Shown piece after piece: positions 43,163-51,533 of a DNA stretch of 64,000 nt. Below the pieces are notes generated by a model, which saw only the letters and a list, made by a program, of their open reading frames with translations, was not told the origin of the DNA and searched no databases. Source of the DNA: JACVRW01 sp963812915. Lineage in GTDB: Bacteria; Actinomycetota; Thermoleophilia; Solirubrobacterales; Thermoleophilaceae. The translations under genes and the position numbers were made by a program. How positions within the stretch are numbered: the first letter of the stretch is position 1; every line of letters begins with the position of its first letter. Where the stretch lies: positions 242,648-306,647 of the forward strand of contig CAWEXB010000001.1 of assembly GCA_963812915.1 (NCBI GenBank). Direction: 5' to 3'.

Positions 43163-43657
43163 ATGCACCTCACACTCAGACGAACCTCCGCCCTCGGTCT
43201 CGCCGCAGTGGCGCTTGCAGCGATCGTCGCCTTGGTGGTATCCGCTGCCTCGGCACAAGATCCCGCGAACCGCACGCTCACCTTCAAGACCCTCGAAAAG
43301 GGCTCCACCTTCAAGCACGTGCGCAACACGAAGGCCAGCTCGGAGCGGGCCAACTCCACCGGCGACGTGATCGTGTTCACAAACCCGCTGGTCGACGGGG
43401 CCGGGAAGGTCGTCGGAAAGCTGTACGCCGACTGCACCACGACCAAGGGGGCGCGCAACTTCCTGCGGTCGACCACGACCTGCGTCGTCGTCATCGACGA
43501 TCGAGACGGCACGCTTACCCTGCAGGCCAACAGCAAGCCAGGCGTCCCGACCACCACCGGAGCCGTGACGGGGGGGACCAGGTCCTACGCCAACGCCCGC
43601 GGCGTCTTCGTCGCTGACGATAGGAGCGGCGATCTCACGATCACCCTCGCCGAGTGA
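43163..43657 (+). CDS. Exported AOC/dirigent-barrel-like protein
   Basis: 164 residues from ATG 43163 with AAAGGGGAAG upstream. Residues 1-30 are a signal peptide (LGLAAVALAAIVALVVSAAS-A). The mature part has the order RTLTFKTLEKGSTFKHVRNT, GDVIVFTNPLVDGAGKVVGK, TTCVVVIDDRDGTLTLQ and GGTRSYANARGVFVADD, like an allene-oxide-cyclase/dirigent beta-barrel found in many uncharacterised actinobacterial exports. Two Cys may form a disulfide. Function unknown. Confidence 0.75.
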   Translation: MHLTLRRTSALGLAAVALAAIVALVVSAASAQDPANRTLTFKTLEKGSTFKHVRNTKASSERANSTGDVIVFTNPLVDGAGKVVGKLYADCTTTKGARNFLRSTTTCVVVIDDRDGTLTLQANSKPGVPTTTGAVTGGTRSYANARGVFVADDRSGDLTITLAE

Positions 43658-43665
43658 ACCGCGAA

Positions 43666-43710
43666 GCGCCGGGGGCTGCGCTGTTCCTTCGGCCCCGGAG
43701 CCTCCGGCGC
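43666..43710 (+). terminator. Probable hairpin terminator after the AOC-like gene
   Basis: GCGCCGGGGGC and GCCTCCGGCGC pair in 10 of 11 positions with a 23-base loop, 9 bases after the stop. There is no T-run. Confidence 0.4.
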
Positions 43711-43815
43711 CGCCGTGCGCGGTACTCATCGGTGCGGACGCCTTAACGCCCAAGGGGCCGCGCCGTGCGGCGCGTGGCGCTCGCGGCGGCGGACCTCACG
43801 CGTGCGGCTCCGGCT

Positions 43816-44165
43816 TTACTGCCCCGCGAGGATCGACGCGGCGCGTTCGGCGATGGCGAGCACGGTGGCGTTGGTGTTCGCGGCGACGATCGAGGGCATG
43901 ACCGAGGCGTCCGCGACCCGGAGGGCCTCGATGCCGCGGACGCGCAGTTCCGGGTCCACGACGGCGCGTTCGTCCGTGCCGATGGCGCAGGTGCCCACGA
44001 GGTGGAAGAACGTGCCGGTCGCCAGCTTGACGTACTCCCGGAGTTCCTCGTCGCCGGTCACGTCGCTGCCGGGGGCGAGCTCGCCGGTCCGCCATGGGCG
44101 CAGCGCGCTGGCGCTGCCGATCGCCCGTGCCCGGCGCAGGGCGCTCGGCAGCGCGCGCCGCTACT
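43816..44165 (-). pseudogene. C-terminal fragment of a GMC oxidoreductase
   Basis: The frame LRRARAIGSASALRPWRTGE then LAPGSDVTGDEELREYVKLA and TGTFFHLVGTCAIGTDERAV ends with VADASVMPSIVAANTNATVL. This is the last 115 residues of a GMC enzyme with the catalytic HxxGTC and the Asn of NTNAT. The FAD domain is missing upstream; the frame before it is unrelated. Confidence 0.7.
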
Positions 44166-44400
44166 GCGCCAAGACCTTCGCTCGCCAGACTAGGGGCCAG
44201 ATCGCTCGCGCTTTGCAAGTCCGTGGCGCTCGGAGAGGTCGAGGAGGTACTCGGCGACGATGGCCTGGTCGGCTCGCCGTCGGACAGGGTCGCGGCTCAC
44301 TGGACGCGGCCGCCGGTGTGCAACCGGCCGCGTCCGAGCGCGCCGGGCCGGCCGCCGGCTCGTGGGGGTTCGAATGGCGGTCTCCATAGCGGCCTCCATG

Positions 44401-45345
44401 TCAGGCGATCAGACCCAGGGACAGCTCCCAGAGCCGGTCCGCGTTGTCGCGATCGAGGGCGTAGGCGGCCACTCCGGCCGCGGCGGTCTCGTCGGATCCG
44501 GGCTCGACTACCTCGGCCTCGTTGCAGTCCTCGAAGTAGCGCCCGCCGATGCCGTCCAGCAGCGGCGACGCGGCCACCAGCACGGACGTCGCGGCGCCCT
44601 GCTCGGGAGTCTTGAGCGTCATCTTCTGCCCTGTCTTTTCGAACTCCTCCAGCCTCCGTGCGATGTAATCCGCGCCCACGTGGCGCTGGAGGTTGGTGGC
44701 GATGCCGCCTGGCATGAGCGCGTTGGCGTAGATCCCGTCGTCCGCCCAGCGGTCGGTGGCGCCGACCGCGAACAGCACGTTGGCCGTCTTGGACTGGCCA
44801 TAGGCGCCGAACGGCGTGTACTCGCGGCGGTCGAAGTTGATGTCCTCGAACACCACGGGGGAGAACAGGTGGCCGCGCGAGCTCACCGACACGATCCGCG
44901 CCTCGCCCTCGGCCGCCGCCAGCGCGTCGTGCAGGCCGACCGCCAGGGCGAAGTGGCCCAGGTGGTTGGTGGCGAACTGCTTCTCGAGGCCGCTCTCGGT
45001 CAGCTCCAGCTGCTGGATGGCCATGACGCCGGCGTTGTTGACGAGCACGTCGAGCGGCCCGTCCCAGGCGTCCACGAACGCGCGGACCGAAGCCAGGTCG
45101 GTCAGTTCGAGGCGGGCCACGCGCACGTCGCCGTCGATGTCGGCCGCGACCCGCGCGCCCGCCTCGGTGTCGCGGACGGCGATGGTCACCTCGGCGCCGC
45201 GTCCGGCCAGAGCGCGAGCGGTCTCGATGCCGATGCCAGACGCGCCGCCGGTCACGATCATGCGCTTGCCGGCGAGGTCGACCTCGGCCGCCACCTCGGC
45301 GGCGGTCGACTCGGCTCCGAAGGGGGTGATGACTCGGGTGGTCAT
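44401..45345 (-). CDS. SDR-family oxidoreductase (retinol dehydrogenase-like)
   Basis: 314 residues from ATG 45345 with AAGGA upstream. SDR motifs: RMIVTGGASGIGIETARALA (TGxxxGIG), DVLVNNAGVMAIQ (NNAG), and the active-site YGQSKTANVLFAVGAT (YxxxK). It reduces or oxidises carbonyls with NADP(H). The divergent TetR gene at 45430 and the palindromes between them indicate inducible expression. Confidence 0.9.
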   Translation of the reverse strand: MTTRVITPFGAESTAAEVAAEVDLAGKRMIVTGGASGIGIETARALAGRGAEVTIAVRDTEAGARVAADIDGDVRVARLELTDLASVRAFVDAWDGPLDVLVNNAGVMAIQQLELTESGLEKQFATNHLGHFALAVGLHDALAAAEGEARIVSVSSRGHLFSPVVFEDINFDRREYTPFGAYGQSKTANVLFAVGATDRWADDGIYANALMPGGIATNLQRHVGADYIARRLEEFEKTGQKMTLKTPEQGAATSVLVAASPLLDGIGGRYFEDCNEAEVVEPGSDETAAAGVAAYALDRDNADRLWELSLGLIA

Positions 45346-45367
45346 GTTGCGTTCCTTTCCGCCGAAA

Positions 45368-45421
45368 CGGAGGTAGACTCCACTTGTGCAAGCAGAGTAG
45401 CACAACCGGAGGTATCCTCCG
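45368..45421. promoter_or_regulatory. Two TetR-type operators between SDR and TetR genes
   Basis: CGGAGGTATCCTCCG (45407-45421, perfect 6-bp arms) and CGGAGGTAGACTCC (45368-45381) share CGGAGGTA; one is near each start codon. Confidence 0.7.
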
Positions 45422-45429
45422 TTTACACC

Positions 45430-46008
45430 ATGGAATCGAGCACCACCACGACCAAGACGATGCGCGCCGACGCGCGCCGCAACCGCGACAAACTGGTCGC
45501 CGCGGCGCTCGCCCTCTTCACCGCGAAGGGCACCGACGTGGCGCTCGAGGCGGTGGCGCAAAGCGCCGGCGTGGGGGTGGGCACGCTCTACCGGCACTTC
45601 CCGACCCGCGAGGCCCTGATCGAAGCCGTTTACCTGAATGAGCTCGACCGCCTGCACGAGGGCGCGGCCGAGCTCCTGGCCTCGCACCCCGCCGATGAGG
45701 CGCTCGAGCGCTGGCTGGACCTGTTCGTGCAGTACGCGGTCACGAAGCGAGGGCTGGCGGGCGGCCTCCGCTCGATCATCGAGTCCGGCGGCAACCTCCG
45801 CTCGCAGGCGCGCATGAAGCTCGTCGACGCGCTCGGCTCGCTCCTCGACGCCGCGGGCGCAGAGGGAACCGTCCGCTCCGACCTCGATCCCGAGGATGTC
45901 CTGTTGGCGATGGGCGGCATCTGGTCACTGCCCGACGAGCCGGACTGGGACAGGCGAGCGCGGAAGCTGCTCGGGCTCGTGATGGACGGGCTCAGATACC
46001 GGGCCTAG
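45430..46008 (+). CDS. TetR-family regulator
   Basis: 192 residues from ATG 45430. HTH: ARRNRDKLVAAALALFTAKG, EAVAQSAGVGVGTLYRHFPT. The C-terminal domain resembles the SbtR/TetR_C type (GLAGGLRSIIESGGNLRSQA, LLAMGGIWSLPDEPDWDRRA). It likely represses the divergent SDR gene and itself through the two CGGAGGTA operators. Confidence 0.92.
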   Translation: MESSTTTTKTMRADARRNRDKLVAAALALFTAKGTDVALEAVAQSAGVGVGTLYRHFPTREALIEAVYLNELDRLHEGAAELLASHPADEALERWLDLFVQYAVTKRGLAGGLRSIIESGGNLRSQARMKLVDALGSLLDAAGAEGTVRSDLDPEDVLLAMGGIWSLPDEPDWDRRARKLLGLVMDGLRYRA

Positions 46009-46150
46009 TGCGATCGCGGGGCAGACGAGGCCTCCGCCATCACCGGGTCGACGTCGCGCTCCTCGAACACGCGCTTGGCAACGAAGATCGCGTTCAGTAC
46101 GCGCGGGAATCCCGTGTTGCTCGACTCGCTGCGCGCGAGACTGTCCTTGA
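46005..46150 (-). other. Unassigned coding remnant
   Basis: Minus-strand frame with ESSNTGFPRVLNAIFVAKRV then FEERDVDPVMAEA looks like the C-terminus of an enzyme but I cannot name it. No start is visible in front of it. It overlaps the TetR stop by four bases. Confidence 0.3.
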
Positions 46151-46165
46151 CAACCGTCCTCGGGG

Positions 46166-46513
46166 CTAGTCGTCCACCACCTGCTCGAAGCCGCCCCAGA
46201 ACATCCGCCGGCCGTCGAAGGGCATCTCCATGTTCATCATGTCGGGGTCGGCGCTCATCTTCTGGTTCGCGGCGTCGCGGGTCGCCTTGTCCGGGTACTC
46301 GACCCAGCTGAAGATGACCGTCTCGTCGTCCTTCGCCTGGGTGGCCCGGAAGAAGTCGGTCACCTCTCCCCGCGGCACGTCGTCTCCCCAGCATTCAGTC
46401 ACGCGGGTGGCGCCCAGGTTCTTGAAGTACGCGGCGCCCTGCTTGGCCTGCTCGATGTAGGCGTCCCGGTTGGCGGTCGGCACGGCCGCGATGAAGCCTT
46501 CGATGTAGGGCAT
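46166..46513 (-). CDS. DUF1428 family protein
   Basis: 115 residues, ATG with GAGGAG upstream. Typical DUF1428 order: MPYIEGFIAAVPTANRDAYI, TRVTECWGDDVPRGEVTDFF, VIFSWVEYPDKATRDAANQK and MPFDGRRMFWGGFEQVVDD. It is a dimeric ferredoxin-like fold related to ABM proteins; function unknown. Region 46514-46858 upstream holds no gene I can support. Confidence 0.9.
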   Translation of the reverse strand: MPYIEGFIAAVPTANRDAYIEQAKQGAAYFKNLGATRVTECWGDDVPRGEVTDFFRATQAKDDETVIFSWVEYPDKATRDAANQKMSADPDMMNMEMPFDGRRMFWGGFEQVVDD

Positions 46514-46858
46514 GGGGTCTCCTCGGGGGGTCGCTGGAGTCGTGGACGCTACCGCGACGCTGCTTTCCGCGGACTCGGCGCTATTGAGGGGCGCCCGGGG
46601 GCCCGGCCGCGCCGGTCCACCAGCAGCCGGAGTCGGATCACCGGTTCCGGGCGATGACTCGTCACCTGACTGTGCGCGACGGTATGCGCATCGACTGCGT
46701 CGAAACACACGCGGGCGCCGCGCGGGCCCGCGGCGCCTAAGCCGGCCGGCTCCAGAGGCGGCGCCAAGCCCCCTCCAGCCCCGCTAATGGATGCCGGCCC
46801 TCCCCTTGCGGCGGGATCGACTGGGCGCTTGCCTCGGTCTCGGCTCGGCATTGATGTG

Positions 46859-47102
46859 ATGGCGACGGGCGTCACCAAGTCAGCCGGCTTGGGGTCCGTG
46901 GTGCTCCCGCGCGCTGCTCTCGTCGCAACGTTGGAGCGCGCGACCCAGCGAAAGGTGACGGTGATCTCAGCCCCTCCCGGCAGTGGCAAGAGCTTCTTGC
47001 TGCGCCGCTGGGCCGAGACGGTAGCGCCACCTCGTCGCGCACTGATCATGCAACTACGACGTTCTGAGCGCGATGCGCAGCGCTTGCCAAGCTCCGCTGC
47101 CC
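46859..47102 (+). pseudogene. N-terminal fragment of a MalT-like AAA-LuxR regulator
   Basis: ATG 46859: VVLPRAALVATLERATQRKV, then VISAPPGSGKSFLLRRWAET with Walker A, typical of MalT-type STAND ATPases near 900 residues. After about 60 residues the frame ends in unrelated codons and the DedA gene begins at 47104. The rest of the regulator is deleted. Confidence 0.6.
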
Positions 47103-47103
47103 G

Positions 47104-47709
47104 GTGCTGGACTTCATGCTCAACGCTATCGACGACCGGCCGACGACCTATCTGATCGTGGCCGGGATCGTCTTCGTCGACGATTTCATCCCCTTCGCTC
47201 CGGGCGACACGGCGATGATCACCGCGGGGATCCTCGCCGCGAACGACGCGCTGATCATCGGGCTCGTGATCGCCGCCGGCGCGATTGGTGGGATCCTCGG
47301 CGACAATGTCTTCTACTTCCTCGGGCGTAGGTTCGGCGCTCGGCTCGCCGGCCGCCTGATCCGCAGTGAGCGCTCCGCCGAGTTGTACCGCAGAGCCGAG
47401 CGGCAGATCGCGATCCGCGGCGGGACGATCGTGCTCGTCGGCCGCTTCGTCCCTGGAGGCCGGACCGCGACGACCTTCGCCTGCGGGACGGTGGCGTACC
47501 CCTACCGACGTTTCTTCCTCGTCGACGCGGCGGCCGCGACCGCCTGGGCGGCTTACACCGCGCTGCTCGGGTTCGTCGGCGGCAACGCATTCCGGGACGC
47601 ACTCTGGCAACCGCTGCTTATCGGGCTGGGAGTCGCCCTCCTGCTCGGGCTGGGGGCGGAGTGGCTGACCCAGCGCGCCGGCGACAACGGGAACGGTGAG
47701 CGAACGTGA
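47104..47709 (+). CDS. DedA-family membrane protein
   Basis: 201 residues from GTG 47104 (ATG 47116 is possible); no ribosome site, because upstream DNA belongs to the truncated regulator. DedA motifs: VFVDDFIPFAPGDTAMITAG, GAIGGILGDNVFYFLGRRFG, then VGRFVPGGRTATTFACGTVA with the conserved Arg/Gly loop, and hydrophobic helices to the end. DedA proteins act in lipid carrier recycling or membrane homeostasis. Confidence 0.85.
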   Translation: MLDFMLNAIDDRPTTYLIVAGIVFVDDFIPFAPGDTAMITAGILAANDALIIGLVIAAGAIGGILGDNVFYFLGRRFGARLAGRLIRSERSAELYRRAERQIAIRGGTIVLVGRFVPGGRTATTFACGTVAYPYRRFFLVDAAAATAWAAYTALLGFVGGNAFRDALWQPLLIGLGVALLLGLGAEWLTQRAGDNGNGERT

Positions 47710-47730
47710 CCTCCCTATCCGCTGCACGTC

Positions 47731-47925
47731 GTGGTCGGGGTATTCGGCAGCCAGGAGGCGACGCAGGGCGCGCTTGCAGAGCTGAAGAAGCAAGGCCCTG
47801 GGGGCTTCTGCAGGGTGGGGGAGGCGGGCGAGTACGTCGTTGGGGTTTCCGTGCGAAGTGACGCCCAAGCCAAGCGGCGCCTCGGGGTTGTCTCACCGCA
47901 CGGCAGTTATACTGGCTTGGTATGA
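47731..47925 (+). CDS. Small SPOR-like protein
   Basis: 64 residues from GTG 47731. VGVFGSQEATQGALAELKKQ, then GGFCRVGEAGEYVVGVSVRS and AQAKRRLGVVSPHGSYTGLV resembles an SPOR-type alpha/beta repeat that binds denuded peptidoglycan. No signal peptide or ribosome site, so it may be a fragment. Its end overlaps the antitoxin start. Confidence 0.4.
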   Translation: MVGVFGSQEATQGALAELKKQGPGGFCRVGEAGEYVVGVSVRSDAQAKRRLGVVSPHGSYTGLV

Positions 47926-48137
47926 CTCACAGGGTGGGCACGAAGGGCCAAGTCGTGATCCCCAAGCCGCTGCGTGAGCGCCAGGGTCTCGGGCCGGGCG
48001 TGGCGGTGGCGTTTGAGGAGCGCCCGGATGGGGTGCTGGTCAGGGCCGAAGCCGGGCCAGTGCAGCTCCGCGGACGCTATCGCGGCACCGGCATGGCCGC
48101 CAGGCTGCTGGAGGATCGCTCCGCCGAGCCCAGGTGA
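47922..48137 (+). CDS. AbrB-family antitoxin (VapB-like)
   Basis: 71 residues. AbrB fold: MTHRVGTKGQVVIPKPLRER, QGLGPGVAVAFEERPDGVLV, with a basic tail RGRYRGTGMAARLLEDRSAE for toxin contact. A short AT-rich TATACT just upstream (47909-47914) may be its promoter -10. Overlaps the PIN toxin start by four bases, standard for VapBC. Confidence 0.88.
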   Translation: MTHRVGTKGQVVIPKPLRERQGLGPGVAVAFEERPDGVLVRAEAGPVQLRGRYRGTGMAARLLEDRSAEPR

Positions 48138-48532
48138 CGTCCTGCCTTGACTCGTGGGCCGTTCTCGCCTGGCTCGACGGAGAGGAACCGGCGGCCGGGA
48201 TCGTCCAGGGAGCACTCGACTCTGGGCGCCCAACGATCAGCTGGGTCAACCTCGTCGAGATCGAGTACCAAGTGCGAAGACAGCACGGGGCCCAAGACGC
48301 AGAGGCCGTGCTTGGCCGCCTGCGCGAGCTCGTAGACGCCGAGCTCCCCGGCGTCGCCCGCATGCGTGCCGTCGCCGCGCTCACGGCAGAGCACCCGATC
48401 GCGCTCGCCGAGTGCTTCGCAATCGCGACGGCCGCCGCGAAGAACGCCACACTGATCACCGGCGACCCGGAGATCCTCGATCGGGTAAACCAAATCCCGT
48501 GCGCGGTCACGGAAGCCCGGGCCTCCAGCTGA
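48134..48532 (+). CDS. VapC-type PIN-domain toxin
   Basis: 132 residues from GTG 48134 (GTGA overlap with the antitoxin). PIN acidic residues: LDSWAVLAWLDGEEP (first Asp), SWVNLVEIEYQVRR (Glu), IALAECFAIATAAAKNATLI (third site has Glu-Cys instead of the common Asp-Ala/Cys), TGDPEILDRV (fourth Asp). PIN toxins are Mg-dependent RNases. The pair appears intact, unlike the VapBC at 42.6 kb; the altered third site is worth noting. Confidence 0.88.
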   Translation: MTSCLDSWAVLAWLDGEEPAAGIVQGALDSGRPTISWVNLVEIEYQVRRQHGAQDAEAVLGRLRELVDAELPGVARMRAVAALTAEHPIALAECFAIATAAAKNATLITGDPEILDRVNQIPCAVTEARASS

Positions 48533-48699
48533 CCAGCTTCGCGCCGTCGCCAAAGCCGAGATGGAGAACGCGGTGGCGGATCACGGTGGCCTGGTGATGA
48601 GCGATGATTTTCACCGTCGCCGCGAGTCGTATTGGTGGACGCGGATACCGTCCATCCGGTCGCCCGTGCGTGGTGTAAGCACAAACCGAGGAGATGACA

Positions 48700-49437
48700 A
48701 TGCCTGAGTACAAGGTGGGAACCCGTGGGGAATGGCAGGCAGCACGCGACGAGCTGGCGAAGCTCGAGGCTCGGCACGCCGAGCTGAACGAGGAGATCAA
48801 GGGGAAGCGGCTCCAGCTCCCTTGGGTCCCGGTCGAGAAGCAGTACGAGTTCGACACCGAGGACGGGAAGAAGTCTTTGGCCGAGCTATTCGACGGACGC
48901 TCGCAGCTCCTCGCCTACAACATCATGTACGGCCCCGACTACTCGATCGGTGCGTGCCCCGGATGCACCAGCCTCGGCGATGAGTTCTCCGGCGGGCTGA
49001 TTCACATGAACAAGCGGGACGTGACGTTCCTCTGCTTCTCGCGCGCGCCGATCGATCGGCTCGCCGCCTACAAGCAGCGGATGGGCTGGCAGTTCCCATA
49101 CGTCTCGACCTACGACACCGACTTCCCATGGGACTTCGGGCTCGCGATGACCGAGGAGCAGGCGGACGAGATCCCCGAGGTGAAGGAGATGATCGACAAC
49201 CCGCCCGATTGGCTTCGCGAATGGGGCGAGCAGGTCGGGGCGAAGCTCAAGGACGGCCTGCGCGAGGGCCCGGGCTACATCGCGTTCGCGCGCGAGAACG
49301 GGACCGTCTACCACACATACACGGTGATGGCGCCCGATCCGTTCGTTCAGCCCCACTTCAACACGCTGCTCGAGCGGACCCCGAAGCCGCAGCCCGAGGA
49401 GCCGCGCTCGTGGCGCAAGGACGAGTACCCGGACTGA
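48700..49437 (+). CDS. DUF899 thioredoxin-like family protein
   Basis: 245 residues from ATG 48700 with GAGGAG six bases upstream. Clear DUF899: EYKVGTRGEWQAARDELAKL, KSLAELFDGRSQLLAYNIMY, GACPGCTSLGDEFSGGLIHM with a C-P-G-C redox-like motif, RDVTFLCFSRAPIDRLAAYK. It keeps a true CxxC, in contrast to the gene at 789. It overlaps the DUF2182 gene by 28 bp, which suggests they act together. Confidence 0.9.
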   Translation: MPEYKVGTRGEWQAARDELAKLEARHAELNEEIKGKRLQLPWVPVEKQYEFDTEDGKKSLAELFDGRSQLLAYNIMYGPDYSIGACPGCTSLGDEFSGGLIHMNKRDVTFLCFSRAPIDRLAAYKQRMGWQFPYVSTYDTDFPWDFGLAMTEEQADEIPEVKEMIDNPPDWLREWGEQVGAKLKDGLREGPGYIAFARENGTVYHTYTVMAPDPFVQPHFNTLLERTPKPQPEEPRSWRKDEYPD

Positions 49438-50276
49438 GCGGCGTGTCCTCGCTGCGGACCGTCCACGCGCATCGCCCGGACCAGCTCGCGCTGCTCGGAG
49501 GGCTGCTGGCGGTCGCGATCGTGGCGTGGCTGGTGACGGGCGACCGGATGGGGAGCATGGAGTCGATGCCCGGGATGGCGCTCGGTGGCCTCGGCTTCTA
49601 CGTCACCGTCTGGGTGGTGATGATGGCGGCGATGATGGTCCCGTCGGTGGCTCCCACGGTCCTGATGTACGACCGCCTGCGAGGGGAGAGCCTCGGTCGC
49701 CGGGACGGAGCCCCGGTTGACGCGACCGCCCTGTTCCTCTGCGGCTACCTCCTGGTGTGGACCGCGGCGGGCCTCGTCGCCTATGCCCTGTACGAGCTCG
49801 TCCGTACCCTCGACCCGCCGTTCCTGGCCTGGGACGAGGCGGGTCGGTACGTCACCGCGGGCGTGATCGTGGCCGCGGCTGCCTACCAGCTGACGCCTGT
49901 CAAGGAGGCCTGCTTGGCCGCGTGCCGCAGCCCGACGACGGTTCTCGCCGAGCGCTGGCGGGAGGGCCGGACAGGCGCGATCGAGCTGGGCATCCGATAT
50001 GGCGCCTGGTGCCTCGGCTGCTGCTGGGCGCTGATGGCCGCGCTGTTCGCCGTGGGCGTCATGAGCCTTGGCTGGATGGCAGTGATCGCGGCGTTCATCG
50101 CGGCAGAGAGGCTGCTGCCGTGGCAAACCGCTGCCCGGAGGGCTGTGGCATTGTCGCTGCTCGTGCTTGGGCTGGGCGTGGCGTCCTTCCCGGCTGAAGT
50201 CCCGGGCTTCGCCGAGCCGGACGGCGGAATGCACGGAGGCAGCGGCCATGGCGAGTCCATGCAGATGATGCGCTGA
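49410..50276 (+). CDS. DUF2182 integral membrane protein
   Basis: 288 residues from GTG 49410 with GAGGAG eight bases upstream, inside the end of the DUF899 gene; GTG 49443 is an alternative. Hydrophobic helices include QLALLGGLLAVAIVAWLVTG and VTVWVVMMAAMMVPSVAPTV, the Met-rich DUF2182 signature, and CLGCCWALMAALFAVGVMSL. The tail is Met/His-rich (GGMHGGSGHGESMQMMR), so a metal-binding role (copper or similar) is plausible. Confidence 0.85.
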   Translation: MAQGRVPGLSGVSSLRTVHAHRPDQLALLGGLLAVAIVAWLVTGDRMGSMESMPGMALGGLGFYVTVWVVMMAAMMVPSVAPTVLMYDRLRGESLGRRDGAPVDATALFLCGYLLVWTAAGLVAYALYELVRTLDPPFLAWDEAGRYVTAGVIVAAAAYQLTPVKEACLAACRSPTTVLAERWREGRTGAIELGIRYGAWCLGCCWALMAALFAVGVMSLGWMAVIAAFIAAERLLPWQTAARRAVALSLLVLGLGVASFPAEVPGFAEPDGGMHGGSGHGESMQMMR

Positions 50277-50312
50277 ATCGGCGGCGCGAGCTGGGCGTTT
50301 GCGTTGTGCGCG

Positions 50313-51011
50313 TCAGTCCTGGCGAAGGGAATGGATGAGGGCGACTGCCAGCGCTCCGTCACCGACGGCCGAGGCGACCCTTTTGACTGACCCGTGGCGG
50401 ACGTCTCCGGCCACGAACACACCTGGATGGCTGGTCTCGAGACTGAGCGGGTCGCGCTCGAGGGGCCAGCCCGAGCGATCGGATGCTTCCAGGAGATCGG
50501 CTCCGGCGAGAATGAACCCGCGGGAGTCACACCGAAGCCAATCGCTGACCGGCTTGGTGAGAGGGTCGGCACCGATGAGGATGAAGAGCCCCTCGATGTC
50601 GAGTTCGGCCTCCCCGGCCGGGGCAGAGATCACGACCTGCGAGAGCCAGTCATCGCCGCGTGCTTCGCTGACCGTCGACCGGGTCAACACGTGAATGCTG
50701 CCGTGCTGCTCGATGCGGTCGACGAGGTAGCGGGACATCCGCCGCTCCAGTGAGTCGCCGCGGACGACCATCGTGACACCAGAGGCCTGGTCGGCGAGGT
50801 TGAGGGCGGCCTGGCCGGCGGAATTCGCCGCGCCGACGATCGCGACAGGGCGATCGCGATAGGCCGGTGCCTGACCTGAGGCGGGCCCGTAGTGGACTCC
50901 ACGGCCGACCAGCCGCTCCACGCCCTCGGCCTCGAGTCGCCGGTACACGACACCAGTCGCGATGATCACATTGCGTGCCCGGACGGTCGTGCCGCTGGCC
51001 AGCTCTATCAC
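50313..51011 (-). pseudogene. Thioredoxin reductase-like protein lacking its N-terminus
   Basis: 232 codons. The frame starts inside the fold: VRARNVIIATGVVYRRLEAE, then the NADPH domain RPVAIVGAANSAGQAALNLA, and ends with GVFVAGDVRHGSVKRVASAV. The FAD-binding GxGxxG strand of about 80 residues is missing, and the sequence upstream of 51011 does not supply it. So it is a 5'-truncated gene, probably non-functional. Confidence 0.65.
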
Positions 51012-51046
51012 TCAGAGCGCAACACCACGAACTGAGCGGCTCGGGC

Positions 51047-51505
51047 CTAACGCCCTAGTCGACGCACCAGCTCGCGGGCACGGGGGGTGATCTCGTCGAT
51101 CAGCTCCCTCACCTCCGTGAGGCCCTTCCGCAGCTCGACGTCGCCCACCTCCAGCAGCATCGGCGAGTCCTGCAGTGTCGCCAGGGTGCCACCGGCCGCG
51201 CGGACCGCCGCAACCGCATGGTCGATGAAGCCCTTGGCGCCTGTCGAGGGAACACCGGCCGCCTGCGGCTCGAAGACTCGCCCGGCCAGCCCGTGCCGCT
51301 CGGCGAACTCCACATGCGTCCGCTTCGCGCGCCCGTACGCGCGCTGGGCCGGGCCGAACAGCTCTTCTTCGAGGGTGTCCGCGGTCGCAATGTCGAGTTG
51401 CTCGTACGCCGCGCTCAGTGACGCGAGCGCGAGTCCGATCTCATCGATCGCCTCCGCGAGGGCGCCGAGTAGCTGCTGCCGCCCTTCGACGGTGGTGTAG
51501 GCCAT
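51047..51505 (-). CDS. Hypothetical helical protein
   Basis: 152 residues. Mostly helical: QLLGALAEAIDEIGLALASL, LEEELFGPAQRAYGRAKRTH, GFIDHAVAAVRAAGGTLATL and KGLTEVRELIDEITPRAREL. No family recognised. It is 28 bp after the RecQ-like gene in the same direction, so it may be co-transcribed with the helicase. Confidence 0.7.
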   Translation of the reverse strand: MAYTTVEGRQQLLGALAEAIDEIGLALASLSAAYEQLDIATADTLEEELFGPAQRAYGRAKRTHVEFAERHGLAGRVFEPQAAGVPSTGAKGFIDHAVAAVRAAGGTLATLQDSPMLLEVGDVELRKGLTEVRELIDEITPRARELVRRLGR

Positions 51506-51533
51506 GCCGGGACAATAGGCGTCCGCGCCCGAG

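Noticed and set aside
44190..44300. 36-codon ORF on the minus strand (GTG 44300)
   Set aside because: Begins like a protein (RRADQAIVAEYLLDLSERHG) but has no ribosome site and no recognised family; too weak to list as a gene.
46514..46858. Coding potential in the gap before the MalT-like fragment
   Set aside because: Frames give only Pro/Arg/Gly-rich text with no start, motif or ribosome site; treated as non-coding.
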